Positions 44,404 to 54,268 of a DNA stretch of 64,000 bases are shown here, piece after piece. A model generated the notes under the pieces. It did no database searches, was not told the DNA's origin, and saw only the letters and a list, made by a program, of their open reading frames with translations. How positions within the stretch are numbered: position 1 is the stretch's first letter; every line of letters begins with the position of its first letter. This DNA is from an unicellular cyanobacterium SU2 (lineage in GTDB: Bacteria; Cyanobacteriota; Cyanobacteriia; Cyanobacteriales; Microcystaceae): the NCBI GenBank assembly GCA_002110465.1, contig NEED01000049.1:1-64000 (forward strand), in the 5' to 3' direction. The translations under genes and the position numbers were made by a program.

Positions 44404-47400
44404 TCAAAAATTAAATGTTGCTTGTACTGTCATATCGTTGAAATCATTATCACCACCATTGGGTAAATCTTCAACGCCAAAGAGGTTTTCTCCTAACATC
44501 TTCAGATGATCACGGCCATCAGGGTTGGCTGCGATAAACGGAACATAAATGATTTCTTCAATACCCTCAGTAGTCTCAGCATTTTGAGCAACATTTTGAT
44601 CAAGGATCAATAATGGTGCATATAATTTGCCTCCTTCCAAAATTGCATCTACTGTGTTAGTTTGCTCATCTTCAACCGTTAAATTGAGTCCTGGTACTCG
44701 TTTGTCTAACGCTGCTTCGATATAACCTAAATCCCCAGGAGAAATATCACCTATTTTTCCGGTAATATCATCAATTTCATAGAAAGTAAAGATATTATCG
44801 AATGCAGCCTCGCGGTTAATAACAAATTGTCCTTCGACTGTGTCTCCTCTAAGTGAACGCAAATCAAGAAATTCCTGATTTTCTTCGTCTTGGGTACTTG
44901 CAATTAATTGTTGTAAGTTGAGTGGGAGGGTTTCGAGACTAATGTCAACAATTAGATCGTTATAATCGCTGTCGTTTCCATCTTCCCAAGCTAATCGAAA
45001 TCCATTGTCTAGAGAAGATACTTGTAAATAATCCATTCCATCACTATTGGCTTCCGTGACCGAAAAGAATTGTGTATTATTTAACTCATCCCGTAAATAA
45101 AAGATAAAGCGATCGCCAGAAGTAACCGATACTGTTTTCTGAGGAGTACCACTTAAAACATTTTTTTCAGTAGCTAGGGAAGTATAAAGGATTTCTCCTC
45201 GCTCTAAAGCTATTTGCTCAAATCCAGGATCGGTTGGTAACAATCCATCAATACTATTATTTTCATCGATTTGTACCCATCCGAGAGTATTGAGTTTAGC
45301 AGCATTTGTCCCCTGGGTTTTAACATTTAGTTGTCCAACAACTCCTTCTATTCCTTGAACAAAAAAGCTCTCTTGAGTTGCATCAATTCCTAACTGTAAC
45401 TGGGTTTCAACTGAAGCAGGTGCGCTGGGGTCTGTAATAATTCCGTTGGCTAAACCATCTTTATCTCCTCTTCCCCCATCTTGGTAGGTGATCTCAAGGC
45501 GATCGCTAATTCCATCCCCATCTAAATCAAAGACTCTTGTCCCTGTTTGTCCGTTATAAATAAAGTTTTCCCAAGTTTCGCTATTGGGATTGTAAGTCCA
45601 GTAGGAATTAGTGTTAAGTCCTCTGGGTAAATCTATGGTTAATGTCGTTGTTCCTCCTGGGGTTAATCCCTCAATATCAAATTCTAAAAATCCAGCAGAA
45701 AAGTTGTAAATGCTAGGATCAAGATTATTTAGAGGAAAATTATCTAAAATCTGAGCGTTTGTTATTATAAGTCCTTCTTCTGCGATTAGAGTAAAGTAAT
45801 CATCAGCATTATTGGGATCTCGACCTGCTGCAAGGAGAGAAACAGTATTCGAGGGTTCCCTCGGTTGTTCTCCAGGTTGTTCTCCAAGTTGTTCTCCAGG
45901 TTGTTCCCCAGGTTGTTCCCCAGGCTGTTCTCCAGGCTGTTCTCCAGGTTGTTCTCCAGGTTGTTCCCCAGATTCTATTTCCACAGTGAATTGATCACTC
46001 GCATCATCGACCAAGGCATTCCCCGCGAGGTCTTCAATCCCACTATTGGCTGCATTTAAGGTCAACTCATAGGTTCCTGATGTTCCTGTCACCGTACTCA
46101 AATCGATGGTGTATTCCTCTGGTGTTACGGTAGTAACATTTAACCCACTTAAGTCTACCTGTACCCCATCTAAACTCAGACTAAAGTCTGTGATATCTAC
46201 CCCAGTTACCTCTTCGGAGAAGTTTACTGTTACTAACCCCGCATTCTCATCACGGGGATCAGGGGTCACATTCACGATGTCAGCAATGGGGGATATGATA
46301 TCTGCGCTTTCAAAAATAAAATTGTCTTCTGTTAAACTCGATGACTCAAAATCCCTAAGAATTGCGACATCATTCCCCAATATCTCAATAACTGTATTAT
46401 TTCCTTCTTGTCGGATGTTCCAATCGATTCCTAAATCTGCAAATTCTAACTCAGTATTGAGAAGCCCAATCTTGTCCTCATCACGATTAAAATCCCCAAT
46501 CTCATTAGGGTTCGTCGGTAAATCAAGATCGGCGTTACTAATCCAAAAGCTATCTTCTCCGTCTCCTCCTGTTACCTGGTTTTGACCGTCTCCTGTGCCT
46601 AAAAAGAACTCATCACTTCCTATTCCTCCGTCGATGCGATTACCATTGCCGGCAAAAACCTGATCATCACCACTACCCAAATTGATAATATTTCCACCGA
46701 TAGCCAATTCCACTCTGACTAGATCATTGCCACTACCGGTAAATAGTATTTGCTGATCACCCTGAAAGTCACTATTACCATCAGCTGCATTAAATAGGTC
46801 ATCTCCTGGGGTTCCTGAGATTATGGTATTTGTGGGAGGGGTAGTATCTATTTCCACAGTAAATTGATCACTCGCATCATCGACCAAGGCATTCCCCGCG
46901 AGGTCTTCAATCCCACTATTGGCTGCATTTAAGGTCAACTCATAGGTTCCTGATGTCCCTGTCACCGTACTCAAATCGATGGTGTATTCCTCTGGTGTTA
47001 CGGTAGTAACATTTAACCCACTTAAGTCTACCTGTACCTCATCTAAACTCAGACTAAAGTCTGTGATATCTACCCCAGTTACCTCTTCGGAGAAGTTTAC
47101 TGTTACTAACCCCGCATTCTCATCACGGGGATCAGGGGTCACATTCACGATGTCAGCAATGGGGGATATGATATCTGCGCTTTCAAAAATAAAATTGTCT
47201 TCTGTTAAACTCGATGACTCAAAATCCCTAAGAATTGCGACATCATTCCCCAATATCTCAATAACTGTATTATTTCCTTCTTGTCGGATGTTCCAATCGA
47301 TTCCTAAATCTGCAAATTCTAACTCAGTATTGAGAAGCCCAATCTTGTCCTCATCACGATTAAAATCCCCAATCTCATTAGGGTTCGTCGGTAAATCAAG

Positions 47401-47745
47401 ATCGGCGTTACTAATCCAAAAGCTATCTTCTCCGTCTCCTCCTGTTACCTGGTTTTGACCGTCTCCTGTGCCTAAAAAGAACTCATCATTTCCTATTCCT
47501 CCGTCGATGCGATTACCATTGCCGGCAAAAACCTGATCATCACCACTACCCAAATTGATAGTATTTCCCCCAACTGCAAGGGGAACTCTGACTATGTCAT
47601 TGCCACTACCGGTAAATAGTATTTGGTGATCACCCTGAAAGTCACTATTATCATCAGCCGCATTAAATAGGTCATCTCCTGGGGTTCCTGAAATGACTAT
47701 CTGGGTAACTAGAGGATCAATTGGACTATTGGAAGAATGAGTCAT
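44404..47745 (-). CDS. Large secreted repeat protein with duplicated RTX-like/Ig-like unit and DUF4114-type domains
   Basis: An 1113-residue extracellular protein without a classical signal peptide, probably exported by a type I system. Residues about 17-300 hold an RTX-like module (VISGTPGDDLFNAADDNSDF, then NLGSGDDQVFAGNGN) ending in SLTEDNFIFE. A Big-type Ig-like domain follows (PRDENAGLVTVNFSEEVTGV). Residues about 308-590 repeat the whole 291-residue unit almost exactly. A Pro-Gly-Glu-Gln repeat linker follows, then a choice-of-anchor U-like domain (SYWTYNPNSETWENF) and two DUF4114-like segments, ending VNDMTVQATF-like. The first module is related to the C-terminal module of the phosphatases downstream. 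Role: adhesin or surface protein, inferred. Confidence 0.8.
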   Translation of the reverse strand: MTHSSNSPIDPLVTQIVISGTPGDDLFNAADDNSDFQGDHQILFTGSGNDIVRVPLAVGGNTINLGSGDDQVFAGNGNRIDGGIGNDEFFLGTGDGQNQVTGGDGEDSFWISNADLDLPTNPNEIGDFNRDEDKIGLLNTELEFADLGIDWNIRQEGNNTVIEILGNDVAILRDFESSSLTEDNFIFESADIISPIADIVNVTPDPRDENAGLVTVNFSEEVTGVDITDFSLSLDEVQVDLSGLNVTTVTPEEYTIDLSTVTGTSGTYELTLNAANSGIEDLAGNALVDDASDQFTVEIDTTPPTNTIISGTPGDDLFNAADGNSDFQGDQQILFTGSGNDLVRVELAIGGNIINLGSGDDQVFAGNGNRIDGGIGSDEFFLGTGDGQNQVTGGDGEDSFWISNADLDLPTNPNEIGDFNRDEDKIGLLNTELEFADLGIDWNIRQEGNNTVIEILGNDVAILRDFESSSLTEDNFIFESADIISPIADIVNVTPDPRDENAGLVTVNFSEEVTGVDITDFSLSLDGVQVDLSGLNVTTVTPEEYTIDLSTVTGTSGTYELTLNAANSGIEDLAGNALVDDASDQFTVEIESGEQPGEQPGEQPGEQPGEQPGEQPGEQLGEQPGEQPREPSNTVSLLAAGRDPNNADDYFTLIAEEGLIITNAQILDNFPLNNLDPSIYNFSAGFLEFDIEGLTPGGTTTLTIDLPRGLNTNSYWTYNPNSETWENFIYNGQTGTRVFDLDGDGISDRLEITYQDGGRGDKDGLANGIITDPSAPASVETQLQLGIDATQESFFVQGIEGVVGQLNVKTQGTNAAKLNTLGWVQIDENNSIDGLLPTDPGFEQIALERGEILYTSLATEKNVLSGTPQKTVSVTSGDRFIFYLRDELNNTQFFSVTEANSDGMDYLQVSSLDNGFRLAWEDGNDSDYNDLIVDISLETLPLNLQQLIASTQDEENQEFLDLRSLRGDTVEGQFVINREAAFDNIFTFYEIDDITGKIGDISPGDLGYIEAALDKRVPGLNLTVEDEQTNTVDAILEGGKLYAPLLILDQNVAQNAETTEGIEEIIYVPFIAANPDGRDHLKMLGENLFGVEDLPNGGDNDFNDMTVQATFNF
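45871..45969 (-). repeat. 12-bp minisatellite encoding Pro-Gly-Glu-Gln repeats
   Basis: About eight 12-bp units (GGTTGTTCTCCA and close variants on the plus strand) encode the PGEQ linker of the large secreted protein. Single-base differences between units indicate that several are recent copies. Confidence 0.9.
45978..46824 (-). repeat. 873-bp-period internal duplication, second copy
   Basis: This stretch is almost identical to 46851-47697, offset by exactly 873 bp (291 codons). It encodes one RTX-like module plus one Ig-like domain. Differences are a handful of substitutions, several clustered in the first 100 bp of the unit. Confidence 0.9.
46851..47697 (-). repeat. 873-bp-period internal duplication, first copy
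   Basis: This is the N-terminal copy of the in-frame duplication in the secreted protein gene at 44404-47745; see the partner at 45978-46824. The near identity at synonymous sites means the duplication is recent or is kept uniform by gene conversion. Confidence 0.9.
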
Positions 47746-48248
47746 AGTTTTAGTTCAGAATGTTAAATCTGTTTCAATAAGTTCGCAAATAATACAACGT
47801 TTTTGTGGCTTATGGGGTAAGCTTGAAAACTGGTTCGTAGGTCAAGACTAAAAATTTTTTACAGTCTACAGTCAGTATGGGAACAGCATATAGTTTTAAC
47901 TCACAACTAGAATCAACTTCAAGGTTTACCTACTATATTTTTTCTATAGATGTGGAAGTATTGATGACTTTTTGTGTTCCTTTTCTTAATTACCATTCAA
48001 CTCACTATTTAATAAATTCAAGAGAATTTCAGTTAAAGTCAATTAACTTTAATCTAAGAATTTTCCTGTTTGAGTGACAGGTTTTTGTATTAGAAAATAC
48101 TCGTTTAATGTTACTTAAAAAGTAAGAAATAAGCCATTCAAAAGATGGGGAAGTAAGAAGTAAAGAAAAACTTTCGTCCATATTTAGACAATATTAGACA
48201 ATGTTTTTCCCATAAAAAGCCATTTCAAAGTATAGCTTCACATTCAAA
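47746..48248. other. Divergent intergenic region, no gene seen
   Basis: This is the left half of a 1040-bp gap between the secreted repeat protein gene (minus) and the phytase/GDPD chimera (plus). Short AT-rich open frames occur but show no protein-like composition. Promoters for both directions must lie in the gap; a PHO-box array begins at 48249. Confidence 0.5.
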
Positions 48249-48300
48249 GATTAAGATTAGACTAAGTAAAAGTTAATTTTAGGTACAAAAAAGTTTAAAT
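48249..48300 (+). promoter_or_regulatory. PHO-box array 1 (upstream of the phytase-like/GDPD gene)
   Basis: TTAA-type cores occur at 48251, 48262 (CTAA), 48273, 48284 (TACA) and 48295, exactly 11 bp apart, within units such as AGTTAAT and AGTTTAAA. Cyanobacterial PHO boxes are 8-bp repeats separated by 3 bp, that is, an 11-bp period; here they are read as AGGTTAAN on the coding strand. PhoB/SphR control is therefore likely. Confidence 0.7.
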
Positions 48301-48370
48301 TTTGGATAAAAAAGGTCAATAGTTTGACAAATATGGAATCTTGCTTAATTCCCTTTACAAAATTACCCAG

Positions 48371-48398
48371 AATACTGTAAATTTCATAACTGTAAACG
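48371..48398 (+). promoter_or_regulatory. Conserved promoter/leader block 1
   Basis: A block containing TACTGTAAATT and TAACTGTAAAC lies about 75 bp downstream of the PHO-box array. The same block recurs at 54019, 57916 and 63228 upstream of three other genes, at about 50 bp from the last repeat. It may include the -10 element and start of transcription. Confidence 0.5.
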
Positions 48399-48785
48399 GT
48401 AGAATTTGTCTAGACATATCTAGGCTAATCTCAATTCAACAATGGCTTTTTGGAAAAATGCGGGAGAACAATTCCCCCGCACTTAGGGGAATCACTTTTA
48501 CGGATCTTCCCCTTCTACTTAACATTGTTCCATTATACAGGGACTTTAATATATAGTTCCTATGGGAAATTGCGGGTCAATTTTAATAGGGCGAATGTAC
48601 TAATTAGCTGGTGAAATACTTCTGGTCTCATAAAACCATTAATTCATAGAAAGTTATAGCTTATTTGCTCTCGAAAATTAACCGACTCTGTTGTGTAAAG
48701 TATCCCCTAAATTCCTGAGAAGTCGCTGAGAAAATTGTGAACTTTTAACGAACAGCAACACACTTTTGTGAAAGAGGTTTGAAGG

Positions 48786-51700
48786 ATGACCAATATTGGA
48801 GAAACAACAGCACTGATTCCTCAGGCGGGCAGTTCCAACGCGCCCGAACACCTACAGGACGGCGGTAGCGGCGATACTGATTTCCCGTTTGGTAACTTTA
48901 AGACACTAGCGACGGTGGGGGAAAGAGACCCAGAAAATGGCCACGTGCTAACAGGTTATCCAGATGGTCACGCAGCCTGGCTTCACGATGAGGACACCAT
49001 ACGGGTGGTGTACCAATCTGAGTCCTATGCTACCCTAACTAGCTCCGAAGGAGAGACCTATAACTGGGTAATGGATAGTGGTGCGACTTTTACCGGTTCC
49101 CACGTTCACACCATTGACTATAACCGCGAAGCCTTTGCAGAGTTTCTCAATAACGACAGTGCCGCCAGCGAGATGTTCGAGGGGGCAGGACATCTGTTCA
49201 GCACGGTTTACAACGTATTTGGGGAAGAAGTAACCGGCAAGAACACCGACCCAACTGATCTTGGTGCTAAGTGGGGTAACCAATCCCTGGCCGATGGGAC
49301 AGTGGTTGAGTTTGACGCGGATCAGCTGCTCACCGATGCTGACTGGTTCTTCCACTCCTTCTGCGGAGCCTACTACGAGCAAGCCAATAAGTACGGCGAC
49401 GGCATTGGCTTTGAAGATGACGTTTACCTGATGGGTGAGGAATGGAACATCGGCCAACTGTTTGAAGAGGCTGCAGCCGCCGCCGGAATTACTGAAGAGG
49501 ACGCGCGCCTGTCTCCAGGATCGGATTTCTTCACCACCACTATGGGTCTAGCCTCGATGGTGGTAGATATCGAAAACGAGACTGCCTATACAGTCCCCGC
49601 GTTGGGTCAGTCGGGTTATGAGAAAATCCTGCCCATGAACTCAGGGCATGAAGATTACGTCGTCATGGTGATGGCGGGCTACAACCTTGAGGTAGAGCCG
49701 GCACCCCTGATGATCTACATCGGTAAGAAGGGTGTAGACGAAGATGGCAATTCCCTTTCCGAGGATGCCAGCCAACGGGATTCTTTCTTAGGTCGCAACG
49801 GTCTGCTTTACGGTCAGTTATACGGGATGGCTCTCGATGACATGACTTACGCAGACATAGGCATTAACGAGATTGATGCTGATGAATTCATGATGGATGC
49901 CTATGCCAAAGATGCCGATGCTCCCGAAACCTTCAGCGCACGGTATTATCCCACTAGTTTTCGGTGGGATGGCTTCGATACCCCTGAGAACGCTAACGAA
50001 ACAGAAGTGTTCCTGTGGGAGCAAGATGGCGACGAGTTACCAGATGGCAGTTTCGAGCCAAACGAGCAGCCAGCCGGCCACACTTTCTTCAACGGTGACA
50101 GCAAGACCGAGCATCCAGCAGTTGATCCAGACCCCAATAAGCACCGCTATATCCAAAACCTGACTGTGCCTAGTGCTCAGTTAGGCATCGAGTTCACTGA
50201 TATTGTCAATGAGCTTGAGAACAATGATGCTGATGGCAACGGTCTGCCAGATTACCTGTCCGCAGATGTGACCCGAATTTTGGCCGGTGTAGATGGTGCG
50301 CTGACACTAGAGACCGGTGGCAAGGGAGCAGCTCACATCGGACCGAACAATCCCGACGGCACCGCAACCCATGCGATCCATGTCGAAGATGGTGAGGCTC
50401 GCATGGATCAACCTGACGGACTACAGTGGATTAAGGCCTCTGATGGGGATTTCCTGGTTGTAGACGAAGACTCAGGTAACGACTACGGCGAACGGAAGTT
50501 TGTTCTACCCATTGAGGAGAATGCAGAGGGTAACTTACAACTACAAGAGGAAGGCAAAGGCTACTTCTTGGCCTCGGCTGGTGGTTCTCTTAACCCTCGC
50601 GCACAAGCAGAAGTTGCAGCCATTCCAGGGACTTTCTCGAGAGCAACCAGTTCTGAGTTCTCCGGCACTTGGGACGTAACGCACCTTGTGGCGAAGAAAG
50701 AAAACGGCGACTTCTACACTCAAGAAGAGATAGCTGGAACGGGTGCTGCACAAATCAACAGCAGCATTCCTTTAGCTGAACACACTTTGATGGGTGTGCT
50801 ACAGCACCGAGGTGAGTCTGGTGGAATCATTGCCGAACGCCAAGCCGACCAAGGCGGTCAGGTATTCTTGTTTAATATCGATCTTCCTGAATCCCCTAAA
50901 TTAGTTGGTTTTTCATCCCTTCCTGCTGATACTTTTGCTCCTGGACTTCCTGGGGGTTCTGGTAATGAGGTCGAGAATCCCACCAACGGACGGGAAACCC
51001 CCTTTGACAATCAACCTGTACAGGGCTTTAGTGGGGTACAATTCGCCGGAGAAGACACCTATTGGTTCTTATCCGACAATGGCTACGGTTCTAAAGCTAA
51101 TAGTGCTGATTATCTCCTCCGTATTTACGAAGTTGATCCCAATTTCACCACCGAGGAAGGGGGAAGCGGTGAAGCTCAATGGACTAATTTCATTCAACTG
51201 GCTGATCCCAACAATTTAATTCCCTTTGAAATTGAACAAGAGGGAACAGCAGAACGCTTACTCACTGGGGCTGATTTTGACATAGAATCTTTTGTTCTTA
51301 CCCCAGATGGAGAGATTTGGGTCGGGGAAGAATTTGGTCCTTATCTGCTCAAATTCGACACAACAGGCACATTACTTGAAGCTCCTATTCCTACCCCTAA
51401 CGAGATTGAATTTAATACCTTAAACGGTCAAGATCCTCTCGTTATCGGCCATCGTGGTGCTAGTGGCGATCTTCCTGAACATACCCTAGAAGCTTATGCG
51501 TTAGCGATCGAACAAGGTGCAGACTTTGTTGAACCTGACTTAGTTATTACCAGCGATGGGGTTCTGATTGCTCGTCACGAACCTATGCTCGATGACACGA
51601 CTAACGTGGCTGACGTATTTGGACCAGAACGTCAATCGACCAAAATCCTTGATGGACAAGAAGTTACCGCTTACTTTGCCGAAGATTTTACCTTAGCAGA

Positions 51701-53729
51701 AATCAAACAATTACGTGCTGTTCAACCTCGTGATTTCCGTGATCAGAGTTTCAATGGTCAATTTGAAATTCCCACTCTTCAAGAAGTTATCGAACTGGTA
51801 CAAGACGTAGAAGCTCAAACAGGGAACCAAGTTGGTATCTACCCTGAAACAAAACACCCGACCTTCTTTGATGAGCAAGGGTTATCCTTAGAAGAACCCT
51901 TAATCCAAACCCTTCAGGATACCGGCTTTACTGATCCTAGTCGCATCTTTATCCAATCTTTTGAGTTCCAAAACTTAATTGAATTACAAGGGCAGTTAGA
52001 TGCAGAAGGACTCGGAGATATTCCTCTGGTTCAACTGTACGGTCGGGCCACTGACAGTGCTAATCCTAACGAACCTTTCTCTGTCCCTTATGACATTCGC
52101 TTTAACCTAGAACAGGGTAACGATTTAGCCGCTATCTATGGTCAAGACTTCCTGGATGCAGCAGAAAATCCCCTATCTTTAGACACAACTTATCAGGATC
52201 TAGATAATGCTGAGTTTTTGCAGGTTATCAGTGATTCATACGCTGAGGGTGCAGGTCCTTGGAAAAACAACTTCTTGTTGCGCGAATCCTTGGATACACC
52301 CGTTGATGGTGATGGTGACGGTGTCGCTGAAATTACCAGTCAGTTAACAGGAGAAGTCACTTCTTTTGTTGATGATGCTCATGCGGCTGGTTTACAGGTT
52401 CATCCTTATACCTTACGTGATGAAGAACGGTTCTTAACCTTAAATGCTGATGGAACTCCCCAAACTCCTGAACAAGAGTTTCAACAACTGATTGAGATCG
52501 GAGTAGATGGGTTTTTCACCGACTTCCCTGAAACAGGAGCAATGGAAGTAGCGAAATTAACCCAAGATTTCGTGGCTTCTCCTGATAATCCTGATGTCTT
52601 AGCCGGAAACGCTATTGATAACCTCCGTCGTTCCCGTGGATTTGAAGGAATGGCTTACAGTCCTGATTATGAGACTCTCTATCCTATGTTAGAGGGAGCA
52701 GTCGTGGGTGATCCTGCCAATGCTGTTCGGATTTATGAGTTCGATGTTGCTAGTGGAACTTATGGTTCGGATATCGTTGGTTTCTATGGCTTAGATGATG
52801 CTAGTCATGCCATTGGTGACTTCACACCCATTAATGACACCGAATTCCTCGTTATTGAACGGGATGGTGGACAAGGCGATGCTGCCCAATTCAAGAAAAT
52901 CTTCAAGGTGGATTTCTCTGAAGTTGATGGAGAAGGTTTTGTTGAGAAAGAGGAACTCGTTGATCTACTCAACGTGGCTGATCCTAACGATTTAAACGGA
53001 GATGGACTTCAAACCTTTGATTTTCCCTTTGTAACCATTGAAGATGTTCTCGTCCTTGATGAAAATACCATTCTTGTTGCCAATGACAATAATTATCCCT
53101 TCTCCATTGGACGCGGACCCGACATTGACAATAACGAAATCATCAAGATTGAATTAAATGAATCTCTTGATCTTGATCCTCGTTTAGGAATGCCTGAAGA
53201 TGAACCAGAAAACCCAGTAGTTAGCGGTGGAAATGGTGATGATAACTTTGATGCCGTTTTCTCTGAAGACTTTGATGGAAATGGTCAACTTCTGTTTACT
53301 GGTGGCGGTGACGATCAAGTTAATCTTTCCTATGCAGAAGGAGGAAATACTGTTACCACCAGTTCAGGGGATGATACCCTCTTTGCTTGGACAGGCGATC
53401 GCCTTGATGCTGGGGCTGGTGAAGATAAGATCTTCTTAGGTGCCGGTGGCGGCGGCAACCTTGTTACTGGAGGTGCTGACGCAGATACTTTCTATCTCAC
53501 CCAAGATGATAACCTCTTACCCGCTAATCCCAATACTATTGGTGATTTCAACCAATCGGAAGGGGATCTGCTGGGCTTTTTAGCAACTAGCTTAGAGTTT
53601 GGTTCTAGTGATTTGAATTTTACTCAAGATGGCGCAAACACTATCATTGAAGCCTTTGGACAAGAGGTGGCGATTCTCAATGGAGTTAATGCCGCCAGTT
53701 TGACTGAACAGAACTTCATGTTTGCATAA
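48786..53729 (+). CDS. Secreted phytase-like / glycerophosphodiester phosphodiesterase chimera
   Basis: A 1647-residue multidomain protein. Residues 1 to about 700 form a large domain I do not recognise (FEDDVYLMGEEWN, HTIDYNREAFAEF), perhaps a PhoX-like propeller. Its codons are markedly richer in G and C than the rest. Residues about 700-870 and 1280-1460 are the two halves of an esterase-like/phytase-like domain (GFSGVQFAGEDTYWFLSDNG; RGFEGMAYSPDYETLYP). A GDPD barrel is inserted between them at about 880-1258, with VIGHRGASGDLPEHTLEAY, EPDLVITSDGVLIARHE and YPETKHP. Residues 1475-1647 are the shared RTX-like C-terminal module ending TEQNFMFA. It should release phosphate or glycerophosphate from organic phosphates outside the cell. 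A PHO-box array lies upstream. Confidence 0.85.
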   Translation: MTNIGETTALIPQAGSSNAPEHLQDGGSGDTDFPFGNFKTLATVGERDPENGHVLTGYPDGHAAWLHDEDTIRVVYQSESYATLTSSEGETYNWVMDSGATFTGSHVHTIDYNREAFAEFLNNDSAASEMFEGAGHLFSTVYNVFGEEVTGKNTDPTDLGAKWGNQSLADGTVVEFDADQLLTDADWFFHSFCGAYYEQANKYGDGIGFEDDVYLMGEEWNIGQLFEEAAAAAGITEEDARLSPGSDFFTTTMGLASMVVDIENETAYTVPALGQSGYEKILPMNSGHEDYVVMVMAGYNLEVEPAPLMIYIGKKGVDEDGNSLSEDASQRDSFLGRNGLLYGQLYGMALDDMTYADIGINEIDADEFMMDAYAKDADAPETFSARYYPTSFRWDGFDTPENANETEVFLWEQDGDELPDGSFEPNEQPAGHTFFNGDSKTEHPAVDPDPNKHRYIQNLTVPSAQLGIEFTDIVNELENNDADGNGLPDYLSADVTRILAGVDGALTLETGGKGAAHIGPNNPDGTATHAIHVEDGEARMDQPDGLQWIKASDGDFLVVDEDSGNDYGERKFVLPIEENAEGNLQLQEEGKGYFLASAGGSLNPRAQAEVAAIPGTFSRATSSEFSGTWDVTHLVAKKENGDFYTQEEIAGTGAAQINSSIPLAEHTLMGVLQHRGESGGIIAERQADQGGQVFLFNIDLPESPKLVGFSSLPADTFAPGLPGGSGNEVENPTNGRETPFDNQPVQGFSGVQFAGEDTYWFLSDNGYGSKANSADYLLRIYEVDPNFTTEEGGSGEAQWTNFIQLADPNNLIPFEIEQEGTAERLLTGADFDIESFVLTPDGEIWVGEEFGPYLLKFDTTGTLLEAPIPTPNEIEFNTLNGQDPLVIGHRGASGDLPEHTLEAYALAIEQGADFVEPDLVITSDGVLIARHEPMLDDTTNVADVFGPERQSTKILDGQEVTAYFAEDFTLAEIKQLRAVQPRDFRDQSFNGQFEIPTLQEVIELVQDVEAQTGNQVGIYPETKHPTFFDEQGLSLEEPLIQTLQDTGFTDPSRIFIQSFEFQNLIELQGQLDAEGLGDIPLVQLYGRATDSANPNEPFSVPYDIRFNLEQGNDLAAIYGQDFLDAAENPLSLDTTYQDLDNAEFLQVISDSYAEGAGPWKNNFLLRESLDTPVDGDGDGVAEITSQLTGEVTSFVDDAHAAGLQVHPYTLRDEERFLTLNADGTPQTPEQEFQQLIEIGVDGFFTDFPETGAMEVAKLTQDFVASPDNPDVLAGNAIDNLRRSRGFEGMAYSPDYETLYPMLEGAVVGDPANAVRIYEFDVASGTYGSDIVGFYGLDDASHAIGDFTPINDTEFLVIERDGGQGDAAQFKKIFKVDFSEVDGEGFVEKEELVDLLNVADPNDLNGDGLQTFDFPFVTIEDVLVLDENTILVANDNNYPFSIGRGPDIDNNEIIKIELNESLDLDPRLGMPEDEPENPVVSGGNGDDNFDAVFSEDFDGNGQLLFTGGGDDQVNLSYAEGGNTVTTSSGDDTLFAWTGDRLDAGAGEDKIFLGAGGGGNLVTGGADADTFYLTQDDNLLPANPNTIGDFNQSEGDLLGFLATSLEFGSSDLNFTQDGANTIIEAFGQEVAILNGVNAASLTEQNFMFA

Positions 53730-53739
53730 CCTAATATTG

Positions 53740-53758
53740 GGGTGGGCTTTTCCCACCC
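53740..53758 (+). terminator. Terminator of the phytase-like/GDPD gene
   Basis: GGGTGGG (53740-53746) pairs with CCCACCC (53752-53758) around a CTTTT loop, followed by TGTTTTC. The same stem ends the two following phosphatase genes (57562-57580 and 61586-61606). Confidence 0.85.
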
Positions 53759-53908
53759 TGTTTTCTGGTTAATTTTGTAAGGTTTGTCGTAAGCTATACA
53801 AAAGCTGAAAAGTAGTACCTAATGAGGGCTGAAGCCCAAACTCACGAACTTTTCGATTTTGACTCTACTATCGTCAATCTTAAATAATACATTGAAAAAT
53901 CAAAAATA

Positions 53909-53971
53909 AACTAAGTAAGGTTTAATTTTGGGTTAATAAAAAGTTAAGTTTTTGTTATTAATAAGTTAAGC
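53909..53971 (+). promoter_or_regulatory. PHO-box array 2 (upstream of the phytase-like/choice-of-anchor gene)
   Basis: Cores occur at 53911 (CTAA), 53922 (TTAA), 53933 (TTAA), 53944 (TTAA), 53955 (TTAT) and 53966 (TTAA): six positions at an exact 11-bp period, in units such as GGTTTAAT, GGGTTAAT and AAGTTAAG. This is the clearest PHO-box array in the window. Confidence 0.8.
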
Positions 53972-54018
53972 TTTTAAAAAAATCGAATTAAATTAATTGA
54001 CTTTGCAAAATGTGTCGA

Positions 54019-54045
54019 TATATTGTAAATTCTGTAACTGTAAAC
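54019..54045 (+). promoter_or_regulatory. Conserved promoter/leader block 2
   Basis: TATTGTAAATT followed by TAACTGTAAAC, 49 bp after the last PHO-box unit. It matches the blocks at 48371, 57916 and 63228. A TCTAG-type short palindrome follows in several copies. Confidence 0.55.
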
Positions 54046-54268
54046 AACAAGATTTTCTAGATTTATCTAGAGATGTATCAGTTTTAATCATGAGGATTGG
54101 GAAAAAGTAGGCCTCTCCCATCATGAAAGAAACTATTTTTACTGACTTTTGTCGTTTCTAGGCTTCAAAACACTTTGCATTTTAAGCCTTTTTTCTCTAA
54201 AAGATACGCCATTTATTCGTTGTATATAGCGGTATCTAACTTGTTTTAACTATCAACTATTAACTACC

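Noticed and set aside
46106-47458. Two identical plus-strand 159-residue open frames (46106-46585 and 46979-47458)
   Set aside because: They are antisense shadows of the duplicated unit in the secreted protein gene; their identity merely reflects the 873-bp duplication.
47877-48556. Two small plus-strand frames (47877-48077 and 48341-48556)
   Set aside because: They have no protein-like composition and the second overlaps the PHO-box/leader block; they are chance frames in AT-rich DNA.
49035-49457. Minus-strand 140-residue frame
   Set aside because: It arises from the GC-rich codon bias of the overlapping phytase-like/GDPD gene on the other strand.
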